A stretch of 64,000 bases of DNA from Rhodobacter xanthinilyticus (GTDB lineage: Bacteria > Pseudomonadota > Alphaproteobacteria > Rhodobacterales > Rhodobacteraceae): NCBI RefSeq assembly GCF_001856665.1, contig NZ_CP017782.1:124001-188000 (forward strand), read 5' to 3'. Both the position numbers and the translations under genes were made by a program. Positions 41,604 to 50,189 of this stretch are shown one piece after another. Below the pieces are notes generated by a model. It saw nothing but the letters and a program-made list of their open reading frames with translations, had not been told where the DNA came from and did no database searches. Within the stretch, counting starts at the first letter, position 1. Each line of letters starts with the position of its first letter.

Positions 41604-42213
41604 GGCAGGGCAGGGGGGCGAGGCGGACCTCGCCCCCGCGACTTTCGACGCGCCTTCCGCTGACTCTTCGGTTTTGCGCTACGACGCCAAGGGGTACCTG
41701 ATCCGCCCGACCGCAGCAAAGGCGGATCGGAGGGACGAGAACACGACCTCCCGGGCACCGGTGATGAGCACGAAAAGCGTTGCGGCGCCGCAGTCAGTGT
41801 TGCCCGCAATCCGGCTGGTGGCGGCGCGCTATCAAGATCATCCGGCGCTTCGGCGACTTCAGCTCACTCCCCGGCAGTGGTCGGCCTTCTTTCAGGCCAT
41901 GATCAAGATCGAGAGCAATTATTCCCAACGCGCCGTGAGCGGGGCAGGGGCCCAGGGTCTTGCGCAACTCATGCCCGACACCGCGCGGTATCTGCGTGTC
42001 GACCCTGCCGATCCGATGCAAAACCTCGATGGCGGCGCGCGCTACCTGCTTGAACAGATCGGCTCGTTCGAGAGCCTGACGCTTGCGCTTGCAGCCTATA
42101 ACGCCGGGCCGGAGGCCGTGCGCAAATATGGCGGCGTGCCGCCTTACACCGAGACCCGCAATCACATCGTCAAGGTGATGGCGGCTTACGACCGCATTCT
42201 TGCGGAGCTTTGA
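41551..42213 (+). CDS. virB1: VirB1-like lytic transglycosylase
   Basis: 220 residues if starting at ATG 41551; the exact start is uncertain, and an upstream start inside the overlap with the previous gene would add a hydrophobic signal segment ([11 protein letters not shown]). SLT domain at about residues 110-205: [32 protein letters not shown] (in parts, catalytic Glu121), [52 protein letters not shown] (in parts). It opens peptidoglycan for assembly of the secretion channel. It is one of two transglycosylase domains in the locus. Confidence 0.88.
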   Translation: MSVAGCTAVRAEVIRWNEAGQGGEADLAPATFDAPSADSSVLRYDAKGYLIRPTAAKADRRDENTTSRAPVMSTKSVAAPQSVLPAIRLVAARYQDHPALRRLQLTPRQWSAFFQAMIKIESNYSQRAVSGAGAQGLAQLMPDTARYLRVDPADPMQNLDGGARYLLEQIGSFESLTLALAAYNAGPEAVRKYGGVPPYTETRNHIVKVMAAYDRILAEL

Positions 42214-42227
42214 TTCAGGAAAATCCC

Positions 42228-42527
42228 ATGCACATGACCCCAGCGATCCGGCTGGCCCTCGCGGTCGGCCTCGTCACTCTCTCTCAAGTTGAACCGGCGC
42301 TCGCAAATATCGTCTTCACCAAGGCCGAGAACGTGGCCACCGGTGTGCTGGACTCGTTCCGCGGCACGCTGGCGACGGCCTTCTTCGGCATCGCCTTCGT
42401 GGTGACGGGCTTCCTTGCTGCGTTCAACCGGATCAGCTGGGCCTGGGTCTCGCTGGTGGTTGTCGGCGCGTTCCTCGTTTTCGCCGGGCCGGCGATCGTC
42501 GCAAACCTGCGTTCGTCGTTCAGCTGA
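42228..42527 (+). CDS. virB2: VirB2 pilin
   Basis: 99 residues from ATG 42228 with CAGGA upstream. Long signal peptide (RLALAVGLVTLSQVEPALA), then mature pilin with two hydrophobic helices (ATAFFGIAFVVTGFLAAF and WVSLVVVGAFLVFAGPAIVANL). Size and topology match VirB2/TrbC, the main subunit of the conjugative pilus. It is followed 12 bases later by virB3, the standard order. Confidence 0.92.
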   Translation: MHMTPAIRLALAVGLVTLSQVEPALANIVFTKAENVATGVLDSFRGTLATAFFGIAFVVTGFLAAFNRISWAWVSLVVVGAFLVFAGPAIVANLRSSFS

Positions 42528-42538
42528 GGATCGCGAAC

Positions 42539-42805
42539 ATGGAAAAGAGTGCGGTCATCCTTGGTCTTTCACGGCAGGCGAAGTTTCTTGGGCTGCCGAT
42601 GCCCTATGCCATGGCGGTGGGCGGGATGGCCGTGCTCCCGTTCATCCTTTTCAAGGTGATGACGTGGTTCCTGACGGTGCCGCTCTGGTACGGTCTCGCG
42701 CGCGCCGCGACGCGGATCAATCCGAACGGTCATCACGTGCTTTCGGTGATGATGCAGGTAACGCCGATGGCGCTCCTGCGGCGGGAGCGACGCCATGTTT
42801 CCTGA
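42539..42805 (+). CDS. virB3: VirB3
   Basis: 88 residues. Typical VirB3 plan: short N-terminus, two hydrophobic stretches (GLPMPYAMAVGGMAVLPFILF, written in overlapping parts, and MTWFLTVPLWYGL) and a basic C-terminus (ALLRRERRHVS). An inner-membrane protein needed for pilus assembly, often acting with VirB4, whose start it overlaps by 11 bases (42795-42805). Confidence 0.9.
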   Translation: MEKSAVILGLSRQAKFLGLPMPYAMAVGGMAVLPFILFKVMTWFLTVPLWYGLARAATRINPNGHHVLSVMMQVTPMALLRRERRHVS

Positions 42806-45143
42806 GCTTGCCGAAACGAAACGGACGCCGAGAGCGCGCGGGCTGCATACGCGCGACCCGAAGGTCTATGCGCATCTGCCCTATCTCATCGAGATCGACG
42901 ACGAAACCGTGCGCACCCGCGAGAACGCGCTGATGGTGTCGTTCGAGATCATCGGGATCGATGGCGTCACCTCCGGCCAGTCGACCATTCTCGCGCTGCG
43001 GGCGGGGCTCGCGCATCTCTTCGACACGCTCGATGAGCGGTTTTGTTTCTACCTGCATCGCCTCATGCGCCCGACGACGACGGGTGTCGCACCGATCCGC
43101 GGGTCCGGCTTCGCCGCGGATGTCGATCGCGTCTGGACCGACGAGCTGGCGCTGCGCAACCTGCAAGAAAGCGTGCTCGTTTTGACCGTGGTGCGCCGCC
43201 AAACGTCGGTGCTGCCGGTCCCGCTCTTTCGGCGCGCGGCCTCGAAAGTCTGGGGCGATGACACGGCGCGCAGGCTTGAGGAACTGCGTGAGGTTGCGGC
43301 GATCCTTGAGAGCGGGCTCGGGGTGCGCACGAAACGGCTCAGGACCAGCGATGGCAGCCTGCTCGGGTTTTATGCCTCGCTCCTGACGGGCGAGATGAAA
43401 CCCCTGCGCCGGGCGCCTTTCTGCCTTCTCGCCGAAGATGCGGCCGCAGCATCGCTGCACTTCGGGAAGGGGCAGTTTACCGTGGAGGAGGGAGGTCTGC
43501 GGCCGCGCGTCGGCGCACTCCTCTTTGTCAAATCCTACCCGACTTCCACCTGGCCCGGGATGCTCGATGCGCTCGGCGCGAGCCGGGATGTGATCATCTC
43601 CCACAGCTATTCGCCCATCGAACGCACCGGCATCGCAGAGCGGGTCAAGCGGCGTGTTGCGCAAATGCGTGCGGCCGAGGACATCGCGGCCACGATCGAG
43701 GCGCAGCTTTTCGAGGCGGCCGACAAGGCCGAAAGCGGCACGTTGGGCTTTGGTCTGCACCAGATGACCATCACCATTTTCGCCGATGACGTGGCCGCCC
43801 TCGAGACCGAAGTGGCGCGCGTTCGCGGCATTGCGCACCAGAACGGCATGCGGCTAGTGCGCGAGGTGACCGCGCTCGAGGCCGGTGTGTTCGCCATGCA
43901 TCCGGGCAACATGGACTACCGCGCCCGCGACATGACGGTTTCCTCGATCAATTTCGCCGATCTCGCGGCGCTACATGCGGCGGACACCGGAACTGGCGCG
44001 GAGGCTCTGCCCTGGCGCACCCCGATCACCGTGTTTCCCACCCTGCAGGGCAGTCTGCACCGGTTCAGCTTTCACGAACCGGGCGACCCGCAGGCAGAGC
44101 CCACCAATGGCCACACACTTGTTCTGGGCAAATCCGGGGGCGGCAAGACAACGACTGTCGCGTTTCTGGCGGCGCAGGCTCAGCGCGCCGGGGGCCGCAC
44201 GATCATCTTCGACAAGGAGGCCGGTCTTAAAATGGCCGTCCATGCCTTGGGCGGGCGCTATGCGGAGATCCGGGCGGGTCGGCCGACGGGCCTCAACCCT
44301 TTGGCGACCGAGGCAGGCGAGCGCGGCGAGGCCTGGTTGCTCGATTGGCTGGTGAGCCTGCTGGAATCTCGAAGCGGTGCCATGACGCCGCTGCAGTCGG
44401 AGGCGATCAAATCGGCCATCGCGCAAAACGGGAAAGCGCGTGCGGGGCTTCGCAACTTCCGCGCCTTTCAGGAGCTGTTCGGCGATGTGGGCGATGGGCT
44501 CGATCTGGCGCAGCGGCTTGCCGAATGGGGGCCGGGGGGACGTTACGGCTGGGTCTTTGGCGAAGCGAATGAGCCGGTCGTGGATTTCGAAAGCCATGAC
44601 GTGACCGCGGTCGATCTGACCGAGATCCTCGACCTTGGCACCGAGCGCAGCGCAATTCTGGGCTATCTTTTCCGGCGCATCGAGATGCTGATCGAAGAAA
44701 AGCGCCCGACGCTGATCTTGATCGACGAGGCCTGGAAGGTGCTCGACGACGATTACTTCTCGCGCAAGCTCGCCGAATGGCTCGTCACCGCGCGCAAGAA
44801 GAATGTCGTCGTGGTGATGATGACGCAGTTTCCGAGCCAGATCCGCGGCTCGAAAGCGCGCTCGATCCTTGAGGCCTTGCCGAACCAGCTTCTCTTTCCG
44901 AACGGCGAAGCCGAGGCGTCCGACTATGACGGCTTCCGCCTCACGGATGGCGAGCTGGATTTCGTACTGACCCCGATCCCGGGCCAACGGCTCGTGCTCT
45001 CGCGCAATCCGCGCGGATCAACGGTGCTCGATGTCGATCTGAAGGCGCTGGGGTCGCTGTTGACGGCTTTGGGCGGCGGCCAGGCCGGGATCAACGCTTT
45101 CGGCGCGGATTACGCCACGCGCCCGCAGTTCTGGAAAGAGTGA
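42795..45143 (+). CDS. virB4: VirB4 ATPase
   Basis: 782 residues, normal VirB4 size. The N-terminal CagE/TrbE-type half includes PYLIEIDDETVRTRENALMVSFEI. The ATPase half has Walker A GKSGGGKTTT from Gly445, then IIFDKEAGLKMAVHALGGRY, Walker B LILIDEAWKVLDDDYF near residues 638-652, and VVVMMTQFPSQI. It powers pilus biogenesis and substrate transfer at the inner membrane. Intact and well conserved; translationally coupled to virB3. Confidence 0.96.
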   Translation: MFPELAETKRTPRARGLHTRDPKVYAHLPYLIEIDDETVRTRENALMVSFEIIGIDGVTSGQSTILALRAGLAHLFDTLDERFCFYLHRLMRPTTTGVAPIRGSGFAADVDRVWTDELALRNLQESVLVLTVVRRQTSVLPVPLFRRAASKVWGDDTARRLEELREVAAILESGLGVRTKRLRTSDGSLLGFYASLLTGEMKPLRRAPFCLLAEDAAAASLHFGKGQFTVEEGGLRPRVGALLFVKSYPTSTWPGMLDALGASRDVIISHSYSPIERTGIAERVKRRVAQMRAAEDIAATIEAQLFEAADKAESGTLGFGLHQMTITIFADDVAALETEVARVRGIAHQNGMRLVREVTALEAGVFAMHPGNMDYRARDMTVSSINFADLAALHAADTGTGAEALPWRTPITVFPTLQGSLHRFSFHEPGDPQAEPTNGHTLVLGKSGGGKTTTVAFLAAQAQRAGGRTIIFDKEAGLKMAVHALGGRYAEIRAGRPTGLNPLATEAGERGEAWLLDWLVSLLESRSGAMTPLQSEAIKSAIAQNGKARAGLRNFRAFQELFGDVGDGLDLAQRLAEWGPGGRYGWVFGEANEPVVDFESHDVTAVDLTEILDLGTERSAILGYLFRRIEMLIEEKRPTLILIDEAWKVLDDDYFSRKLAEWLVTARKKNVVVVMMTQFPSQIRGSKARSILEALPNQLLFPNGEAEASDYDGFRLTDGELDFVLTPIPGQRLVLSRNPRGSTVLDVDLKALGSLLTALGGGQAGINAFGADYATRPQFWKE

Positions 45144-45150
45144 GGATCGG

Positions 45151-45333
45151 ATGCGATCAGAATTTTACATAAGATTGATTACAGGACTCGCGGTACTGAT
45201 GCTCGCGGCCTGCGCCGAGGTGCCCGTCGCCCGCACGAATTGTTGGGCAAGTGCGAGCCCGAGTGCAAGCGTTTCATCGAAAGGATCGAGCCCGGTTCTG
45301 GGCCGCGCCAGCCATGCCCCTTTCTGCCGCTGA
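45151..45333 (+). CDS. Small lipoprotein (VirB7-like position or entry-exclusion type)
   Basis: 60 residues with a lipoprotein signal ending LMLAAC (Cys21), followed by a short polar, Ser-rich mature region ending HAPFCR with two further cysteines. It lies 8 bases after virB4 and overlaps the next gene by 20 bases. No virB7 is present in its usual place between virB6 and virB8, so this may take that role. Small lipoproteins after virB4/virB5 also act in entry exclusion. The choice cannot be made from sequence. Confidence 0.6.
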   Translation: MRSEFYIRLITGLAVLMLAACAEVPVARTNCWASASPSASVSSKGSSPVLGRASHAPFCR

Positions 45334-46456
45334 TCTGAACTCCTCCCTCTCGGGCTTTGCCCTTGCGGCGATCGTGCTGGCTGGCACGGCCGCCGCGAAT
45401 GGTGTGCCGACGGTCGATGGAAAAGCCGCGATCCAGCATGGCCTAGAGGTCTCGCAGATGACGGCGCTGAGCGAGGCGCGTCAGCTGGAGACGGCGAAGA
45501 AAAGCAAGATCGATGACTTGCACAAGGAACAGCTCGCAGCACTCGATCAGACGCTTGCCCTGCTCTCGGGCTCTCCGATGCCTGTCGCGGGTCTCGAGTC
45601 ACTGCCCGGGGCCGAGGCAACCACTGTCTATTCGGTGGATGACAGCAACCCCTATGCGGCTCGGCTCTTTGGCGATGCGAAATCGAGCATCGAGGAGATG
45701 ATCGTGGAGACGGCGCGCAAATATGCGGGCCATCCCGGGCTTTCGAAGGCGGGTCTGAACCCGACCGAGTTCCGGATCTGGTTTCAGTCCTTGGTCAAGC
45801 AGGAGTCCGGGTTCTCGATCGGTGCGCGCAGCCCGGTTGGAGCATTCGGGCTTACTCAGGTCATGCCCGACACCGCGAAGGGGCTCGGCATCTACCCGGG
45901 TTACTATGATGACCCGCGGCTGCAACTCGATGGCGGGGCGCGGTACTTTCTCGCCCAGCTCAACCGCTTCGGCTCGGTGCCGATGGCGCTTGCGGCCTAT
46001 AACGCGGGTCCCGGCAATGTCCTCAAATACGGAGGGGTGCCGCCCTTCAAGGAAACGCAGAATTACGTGCTGCGCATCACCAGCTTCTTCAACGGCTATG
46101 CGGCGAAGATCGGCGGGATCGATCAGATCGGGACGCTCGATCCGCGCGACATGGCGATCGCGGAAAGCAGCAACGTTGCCGATGCCGGGATGCATTACGG
46201 CATGGAAGCGACGAGCGACATCGCCGCCTCGCTCACCCGTCTGCGCGCGATCATCGAGCAGATTCCGAAAACGAAGAGCGCGGAAGAGGCGATGGGCCTC
46301 AACACCTATGCCCGGGTCGAGGCGATGCGCATTGCCGTCATGGTGGCCCGGGTGAAAGCCGCGCGCGTTCGCGTGGATCAGGCGCGCTATGCGCTCTTCC
46401 TGCAGGCCTATGCCGAAGACGCCACATTCATCAAGGTCAAGGGAGGGATCGAATGA
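45314..46456 (+). CDS. VirB5-like protein with an internal lytic transglycosylase domain
   Basis: 380 residues from ATG 45314 (MPLSAADLNS), with a signal peptide ending TAAANG. Residues 31-90 look like a VirB5/TrbJ N-terminus (GVPTVDGKAAIQHGLEVSQM ... long helix), matching GVPTIDLSAIAKVGEVLTEA of the next gene. Residues about 150-260 are an SLT domain (SLVKQESGFSIGARSPVGAFGLTQVMPDTA in parts, catalytic Glu164; YNAGPGNVLKYGGVPPFKETQNYVLRI in parts). Residues about 310-380 again resemble VirB5 (IPKTKSAEEAMGLNT ... EDATFIKV versus IPDTKGLKEAVDLNT ... EEQKFIKV). This suggests a pilus-tip protein carrying a wall-cutting enzyme. Its stop overlaps the virB5 start. Confidence 0.85.
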   Translation: MPLSAADLNSSLSGFALAAIVLAGTAAANGVPTVDGKAAIQHGLEVSQMTALSEARQLETAKKSKIDDLHKEQLAALDQTLALLSGSPMPVAGLESLPGAEATTVYSVDDSNPYAARLFGDAKSSIEEMIVETARKYAGHPGLSKAGLNPTEFRIWFQSLVKQESGFSIGARSPVGAFGLTQVMPDTAKGLGIYPGYYDDPRLQLDGGARYFLAQLNRFGSVPMALAAYNAGPGNVLKYGGVPPFKETQNYVLRITSFFNGYAAKIGGIDQIGTLDPRDMAIAESSNVADAGMHYGMEATSDIAASLTRLRAIIEQIPKTKSAEEAMGLNTYARVEAMRIAVMVARVKAARVRVDQARYALFLQAYAEDATFIKVKGGIE

Positions 46457-47253
46457 AAGCCCGGTATTTGCGTTTCCTGATCAATGCGTGCGCGGTGTCC
46501 GGTCTGTCCTTCGTCCCGCTCGCGGTTTCGGCGCAAGGCGTGCCGACGATCGACCTTTCTGCGATTGCCAAGGTTGGCGAGGTGCTGACCGAGGCAAAAT
46601 TGCAGGTCAAGGAATTGATCGCCTCGAACCTGAAGCTGGATGATCAGATCCTCAAGCAGGCTCAACAGATCCTGCTCCTCAAGGATCAGATCGAGGCACT
46701 GCGTCACGGGCTTACCCTTCAGGCGCTTGGCATCCCGGATCCGAACACCTTCTTCGACGATATCCTGCCCGATGTGAACGATCTGACCGGCGGGCTGCAG
46801 TCGGCCAAGAGCGGCAGCTATTCCTTGATCACCACCTCGGGCAAGGTGGGCGACAAGCCTGCGGCGGAATATGTGTCGGAGTTTTTCACCTCCGTCGGGC
46901 TCGACGTGAAAACCGTCGACACCCTCTCGACCAGCGAGAACCCGAGCGCCGCGCGGATCGGCTCGCAGGCGAATACCGCAGCGTTCCTTTCTGCGGCGGC
47001 GGAATCCTCCTCGGTGAAAGCCTCGGAAAGTCTGGGCAGGGTGAATGAACTCGTCCAAGCAATCCCGGACACGAAAGGCCTCAAGGAGGCGGTCGATCTC
47101 AACACGCGGGTGACGGCTGAGCTTTCGATCGCGCTCGCCAATATCTGGAACATGGAGTCGGCCCAGCTGATGGGCATGGGCGAGGCCGGGGTGATGGATG
47201 CCGCCACCGCCGCCGAAGAGCAGAAATTCATCAAGGTTTTGGGGGAGAAATGA
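46453..47253 (+). CDS. virB5: VirB5 minor pilin
   Basis: 266 residues. Signal peptide (CAVSGLSFVPLAVSAQG). The mature N-terminus is a long helix (KLQVKELIASNLKLDDQILKQAQQILLLKDQIEAL, in parts), typical of VirB5/TrbJ/TraC pilus-tip proteins. The C-terminal helical segment (DTKGLKEAVDLNTRVTAELSIALANIWNMES) packs back in known structures. It shares N- and C-terminal blocks with the preceding gene, so the two arose by duplication. The ATG overlaps the previous stop by ATGA. Confidence 0.9.
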   Translation: MKARYLRFLINACAVSGLSFVPLAVSAQGVPTIDLSAIAKVGEVLTEAKLQVKELIASNLKLDDQILKQAQQILLLKDQIEALRHGLTLQALGIPDPNTFFDDILPDVNDLTGGLQSAKSGSYSLITTSGKVGDKPAAEYVSEFFTSVGLDVKTVDTLSTSENPSAARIGSQANTAAFLSAAAESSSVKASESLGRVNELVQAIPDTKGLKEAVDLNTRVTAELSIALANIWNMESAQLMGMGEAGVMDAATAAEEQKFIKVLGEK

Positions 47254-47747
47254 GCATGTGGGGCGCTGGCATGAAGGGTGGTGTGGCAAAAGGTGCGACG
47301 GCAGCGGCGCTGATATGGGCGATCATCGGTGTGGCCGCGGCGGAAACGCCGGTCGGACTTGGGATGGAGGGGGAAGAGGCTTTCCTCGATGTCCTGCCCA
47401 AGGTCGCCGTGCCCGCAGATGTGCAACCGATCCCGGGTGCGATGAACGAGCCTTGGCGCAGCTGTCAGTCAGTGTGGCCGCAAGAATATTTGCGAACGCA
47501 AGAAGGGCCGGAGGCACGCGCCTATCGCGATATTTATGGATTTGTCCGCGCTCAGGCGGTCATTGAGCACCAAGACTGCGGCTGCAGAACGAAAGTTGCA
47601 AGCTGGGCGCAGGTCGAAGATATCGCTGTCCGCTTGCGAAATTCGACCAACACCTCAGTTCTTACTTGGGCGCAGACCAAGGACGTTTCGGATGAGGCAG
47701 ACAAGCTGACCGTCGTGGCCGAAGTCATGTGTGCCGGACCGTTCTGA
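47250..47747 (+). CDS. Exported protein of the virB locus, unknown
   Basis: 165 residues. N-terminal signal or anchor (AAALIWAIIGVAAAETP). The mature part has cysteines in PWRSCQSVW, HQDCGCRTKVASW and VMCAGPF, so disulfides are likely in the periplasm, and a helical centre (ARAYRDIYGFVRAQAVIEHQD). No family recognised. It sits between virB5 and virB6 with overlapping ends on both sides (ATGA with virB5; a one-base stop/start overlap with virB6), so it is co-translated and probably a structural or accessory part of this T4SS. Confidence 0.75.
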   Translation: MSMWGAGMKGGVAKGATAAALIWAIIGVAAAETPVGLGMEGEEAFLDVLPKVAVPADVQPIPGAMNEPWRSCQSVWPQEYLRTQEGPEARAYRDIYGFVRAQAVIEHQDCGCRTKVASWAQVEDIAVRLRNSTNTSVLTWAQTKDVSDEADKLTVVAEVMCAGPF

Positions 47748-48745
47748 TGGACAGCGTCTCAAGCATCCTGTCGACGCTTGATGGGGCAATCAGTGCCGCA
47801 GGGAAGCAGTATTTCGAGCTGACCGCTGTGGCCCTAGCCCCTGTCTTCACTGCCCTTTTGACGCTGCTTCTGGTTCTCATCGGCATCAACATGGCGCTCA
47901 ATGTCTATCGGATTGCGATGCGCGACGCGATGCAACTCGCCTTTCGCATCGTGCTGGTGATGATGTTCGGGCTTTCGTGGCTGAACTTCAGCCAGATCTA
48001 TGATGCGGCAAGCAATGGGCTTGGCGATCTTGCTCTCGCCTTTTTCAAGGAGGGTGGGACCGGTGTCGGGGCCTCTGCCACTGCCGCGATGGACGACATG
48101 GCCAACATGATGGCGGGCAATGTCGACAGCGTTTCTTCGGCGATGTCCTCGATCATGCGCGGGTTTGTCGCCGCCTTCCTCTACCTCGTTCTCGGCCTGC
48201 TGATGGCGGTCTACGTATTCATTGTCGGCTTTGCGAAGTTGATGATCGCTTTCCTTTTGGGCGTGGCGCCTCTCTCGATTGCCGCTACGATATTCGAGAA
48301 GACCAAGGGAATGTTTGAAGCTTGGCTCTCAGCGATGATCGGCTATCTGATGTATCCCGTTGCTTCGGCCGGGATCATCGTCGCCGTTGTCACCGTGGCG
48401 CACAGTGTCTTTACGAAGGCGACCGATGTCACCGACCTCGGCTCGATCCTCGGTTTCTTCGTGATCGTCTTTGTCGGGATCTTCGCCTTGCTCGCCATCC
48501 CGATGGCGGTTTCGCACATCACCGGGCAGATCAATCTCGCCTCGATCGCGCCACAAGCCCTGCGCGTTGCGGGTAAACCGCTCGAGAAAACCTCGGATTA
48601 TGCCGCGCGCCGGATGGGACAGTTCCAATCGGGTTTCCTGACCGGAAAGACGGAACATCATCACTTGCGAGATCAGGCCCGGTCGGATGCCGAACGCGGC
48701 CACGCGGTTCGGCTCAGGCTCAGCCAGTTCATCCGCGGCGGCTGA
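47747..48745 (+). CDS. virB6: VirB6 channel protein
   Basis: 332 residues from ATG 47747. Polytopic: hydrophobic segments at about residues 30-55 (ALAPVFTALLTLLLVLIGINMAL), 65-85, 145-170 (AAFLYLVLGLLMAVYVFIVGFAKLM, in parts), 175-200, 215-235 and 245-265. This is the TrbL/VirB6 pattern of inner-membrane T4SS channel components. The conserved periplasmic loop lies at about residues 85-140 (Gly/Ala/Met-rich). Start overlaps the previous stop. Confidence 0.92.
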   Translation: MDSVSSILSTLDGAISAAGKQYFELTAVALAPVFTALLTLLLVLIGINMALNVYRIAMRDAMQLAFRIVLVMMFGLSWLNFSQIYDAASNGLGDLALAFFKEGGTGVGASATAAMDDMANMMAGNVDSVSSAMSSIMRGFVAAFLYLVLGLLMAVYVFIVGFAKLMIAFLLGVAPLSIAATIFEKTKGMFEAWLSAMIGYLMYPVASAGIIVAVVTVAHSVFTKATDVTDLGSILGFFVIVFVGIFALLAIPMAVSHITGQINLASIAPQALRVAGKPLEKTSDYAARRMGQFQSGFLTGKTEHHHLRDQARSDAERGHAVRLRLSQFIRGG

Positions 48746-48792
48746 CGCCACTACACCGCCACCCGCGATCCCCGATATCATTGGAGTAGACG

Positions 48793-49473
48793 ATGACAGG
48801 TTCACCACCTGAATTGAGAAGTTTTCTCGAAGGCGAGATGTTCTTCGGCGTGCGCAAGCGCGAGCGCATCGCCTATGGCATCGCGGGCGGTGGCTTGGCC
48901 ATCGGCCTCATGGGCATGATCGCGGTCACGGTGCTTTTGCCGCTCAAGGAGACCGAGGCCTATCTAGCCATCGTCGACAAGGACACCGGCGTGGCGGAGC
49001 GCGTCGTCTCGGTCGAGAAGGCCGGGATGGAGCAGGCCGAAGCGATCCGGCAGAGCCTGCTCTACGCCTATGTGACGGACCGCGAGACCTACGATCAGCA
49101 CGACAACGAAACCCGGATCCTGCGCGCCTACACCTGGAGCGAGGGCGACGCGAGAACATCGCTCAAGAGCCTCTGGACCGAAGGGCACCCGAATTACCCG
49201 CCCAAGATTTATGGGGAAAATTCACGGGTCATGGTGCGGATCCTCTCGATCACGCCGGTCACCGAAACCACCTCGCAGGTTCGGTTCACAAAGACCTGGG
49301 TGAGCGACGGCGAAGGCGTGCCCGATCGCGAGGGCAAATTCACCGCCACCGTCACCTTCCGCTTCGAGCCGAGCAAGGAAAGCGCGCTCGATCTCGTCTG
49401 GCAAAACCCGACCGGGTTTCTCGTGACCGATTACCGCCTGACCGCGGAATCCCTGCAGCCTCAGGAGGGCTGA
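48793..49473 (+). CDS. virB8: VirB8
   Basis: 226 residues. Cytoplasmic N-terminus, one transmembrane segment (IAGGGLAIGLMGMIAVTVLL) at about residues 30-50, then a periplasmic NTF2-like domain: AYLAIVDKDTGVAERVVSVE, YVTDRETYDQHDNETRI, FTKTWVSDGEGVPDREGKFTATVTFRFEP (in parts). VirB8 is an inner-membrane assembly factor. It is 47 bases after virB6; the gap has no virB7 gene. Confidence 0.93.
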   Translation: MTGSPPELRSFLEGEMFFGVRKRERIAYGIAGGGLAIGLMGMIAVTVLLPLKETEAYLAIVDKDTGVAERVVSVEKAGMEQAEAIRQSLLYAYVTDRETYDQHDNETRILRAYTWSEGDARTSLKSLWTEGHPNYPPKIYGENSRVMVRILSITPVTETTSQVRFTKTWVSDGEGVPDREGKFTATVTFRFEPSKESALDLVWQNPTGFLVTDYRLTAESLQPQEG

Positions 49474-49475
49474 AG

Positions 49476-50189
49476 ATGAAGTTTGCGCCGTTTGCACTTG
49501 CCGCCATCCTCGCCGGGGTGACCGCCCTGCCCGTCCTTGCCGAAACCGCCCCGCGCGCCGGCAGCCGCGATCACCGCGTGACCTATGCGACCTATCAGGA
49601 GGGGCAGGTTTACACCGTCACCACCCGGTTGCGCACGGTGACGCTGGTCGAACTGGCCGATGGCGAGCGGATCCAGTCGATTGCCATCGGCGATCTCGAA
49701 AGCTTCAAGATCGACAAGCTCGAACGGCCGAACCTTTTCATCATCAAGCCCGTCATCGCCGGGGCCTCGACGAACCTCACGATCGAGACGCAACGCAACA
49801 TCTACTTCCTGCGCGTGACCGAAAGCTCGCGCGGAACGGCCCAATACTCGGTGAAGTTCACCGTGCCGGGAACAGGGGCGGGAGCGCGGAGCACAGCCGA
49901 AATCCCGGCGGAGCCGCCCATGCGATATCGGGTGATGAAACATGCGGGACGCCTGCCCGGTTTTGCACCGATCGCGGTTTCCGATGATGGCCGGAAGACC
50001 TCCTTCAAGATCCCCGCCGGCGCGCCCATGCCGACGGTCTTCCGCGCCGATGAGCGCGGTCAGGAATATGCGGTCAATTCGGCTGTCTCGGGCACGGTGA
50101 TCACCGTCAGCACCCGCTCCGAACGTTGGGTCCTGCGTTATGGCGCGGATTATGTCTGCGTCGCGGCCGAAACGGGGGCGCAGCGATGA
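49476..50189 (+). CDS. virB9: VirB9
   Basis: 237 residues. Signal peptide (PFALAAILAGVTALPVLAET). The N-terminal VirB9/CagX domain starts DHRVTYATYQEGQVYTVTTRLRTVTLVELADGE (in parts), with LFIIKPVIAGASTNLTIETQRNIYFLRV (in parts). The C-terminal beta domain, MRYRVMKHAGRLPGFAPIAVSDDGRKTSFKI (in parts), contacts VirB7 and VirB10 in the outer core complex. Starts 2 bases after virB8 and overlaps the VirB10 start by 4. Confidence 0.94.
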   Translation: MKFAPFALAAILAGVTALPVLAETAPRAGSRDHRVTYATYQEGQVYTVTTRLRTVTLVELADGERIQSIAIGDLESFKIDKLERPNLFIIKPVIAGASTNLTIETQRNIYFLRVTESSRGTAQYSVKFTVPGTGAGARSTAEIPAEPPMRYRVMKHAGRLPGFAPIAVSDDGRKTSFKIPAGAPMPTVFRADERGQEYAVNSAVSGTVITVSTRSERWVLRYGADYVCVAAETGAQR

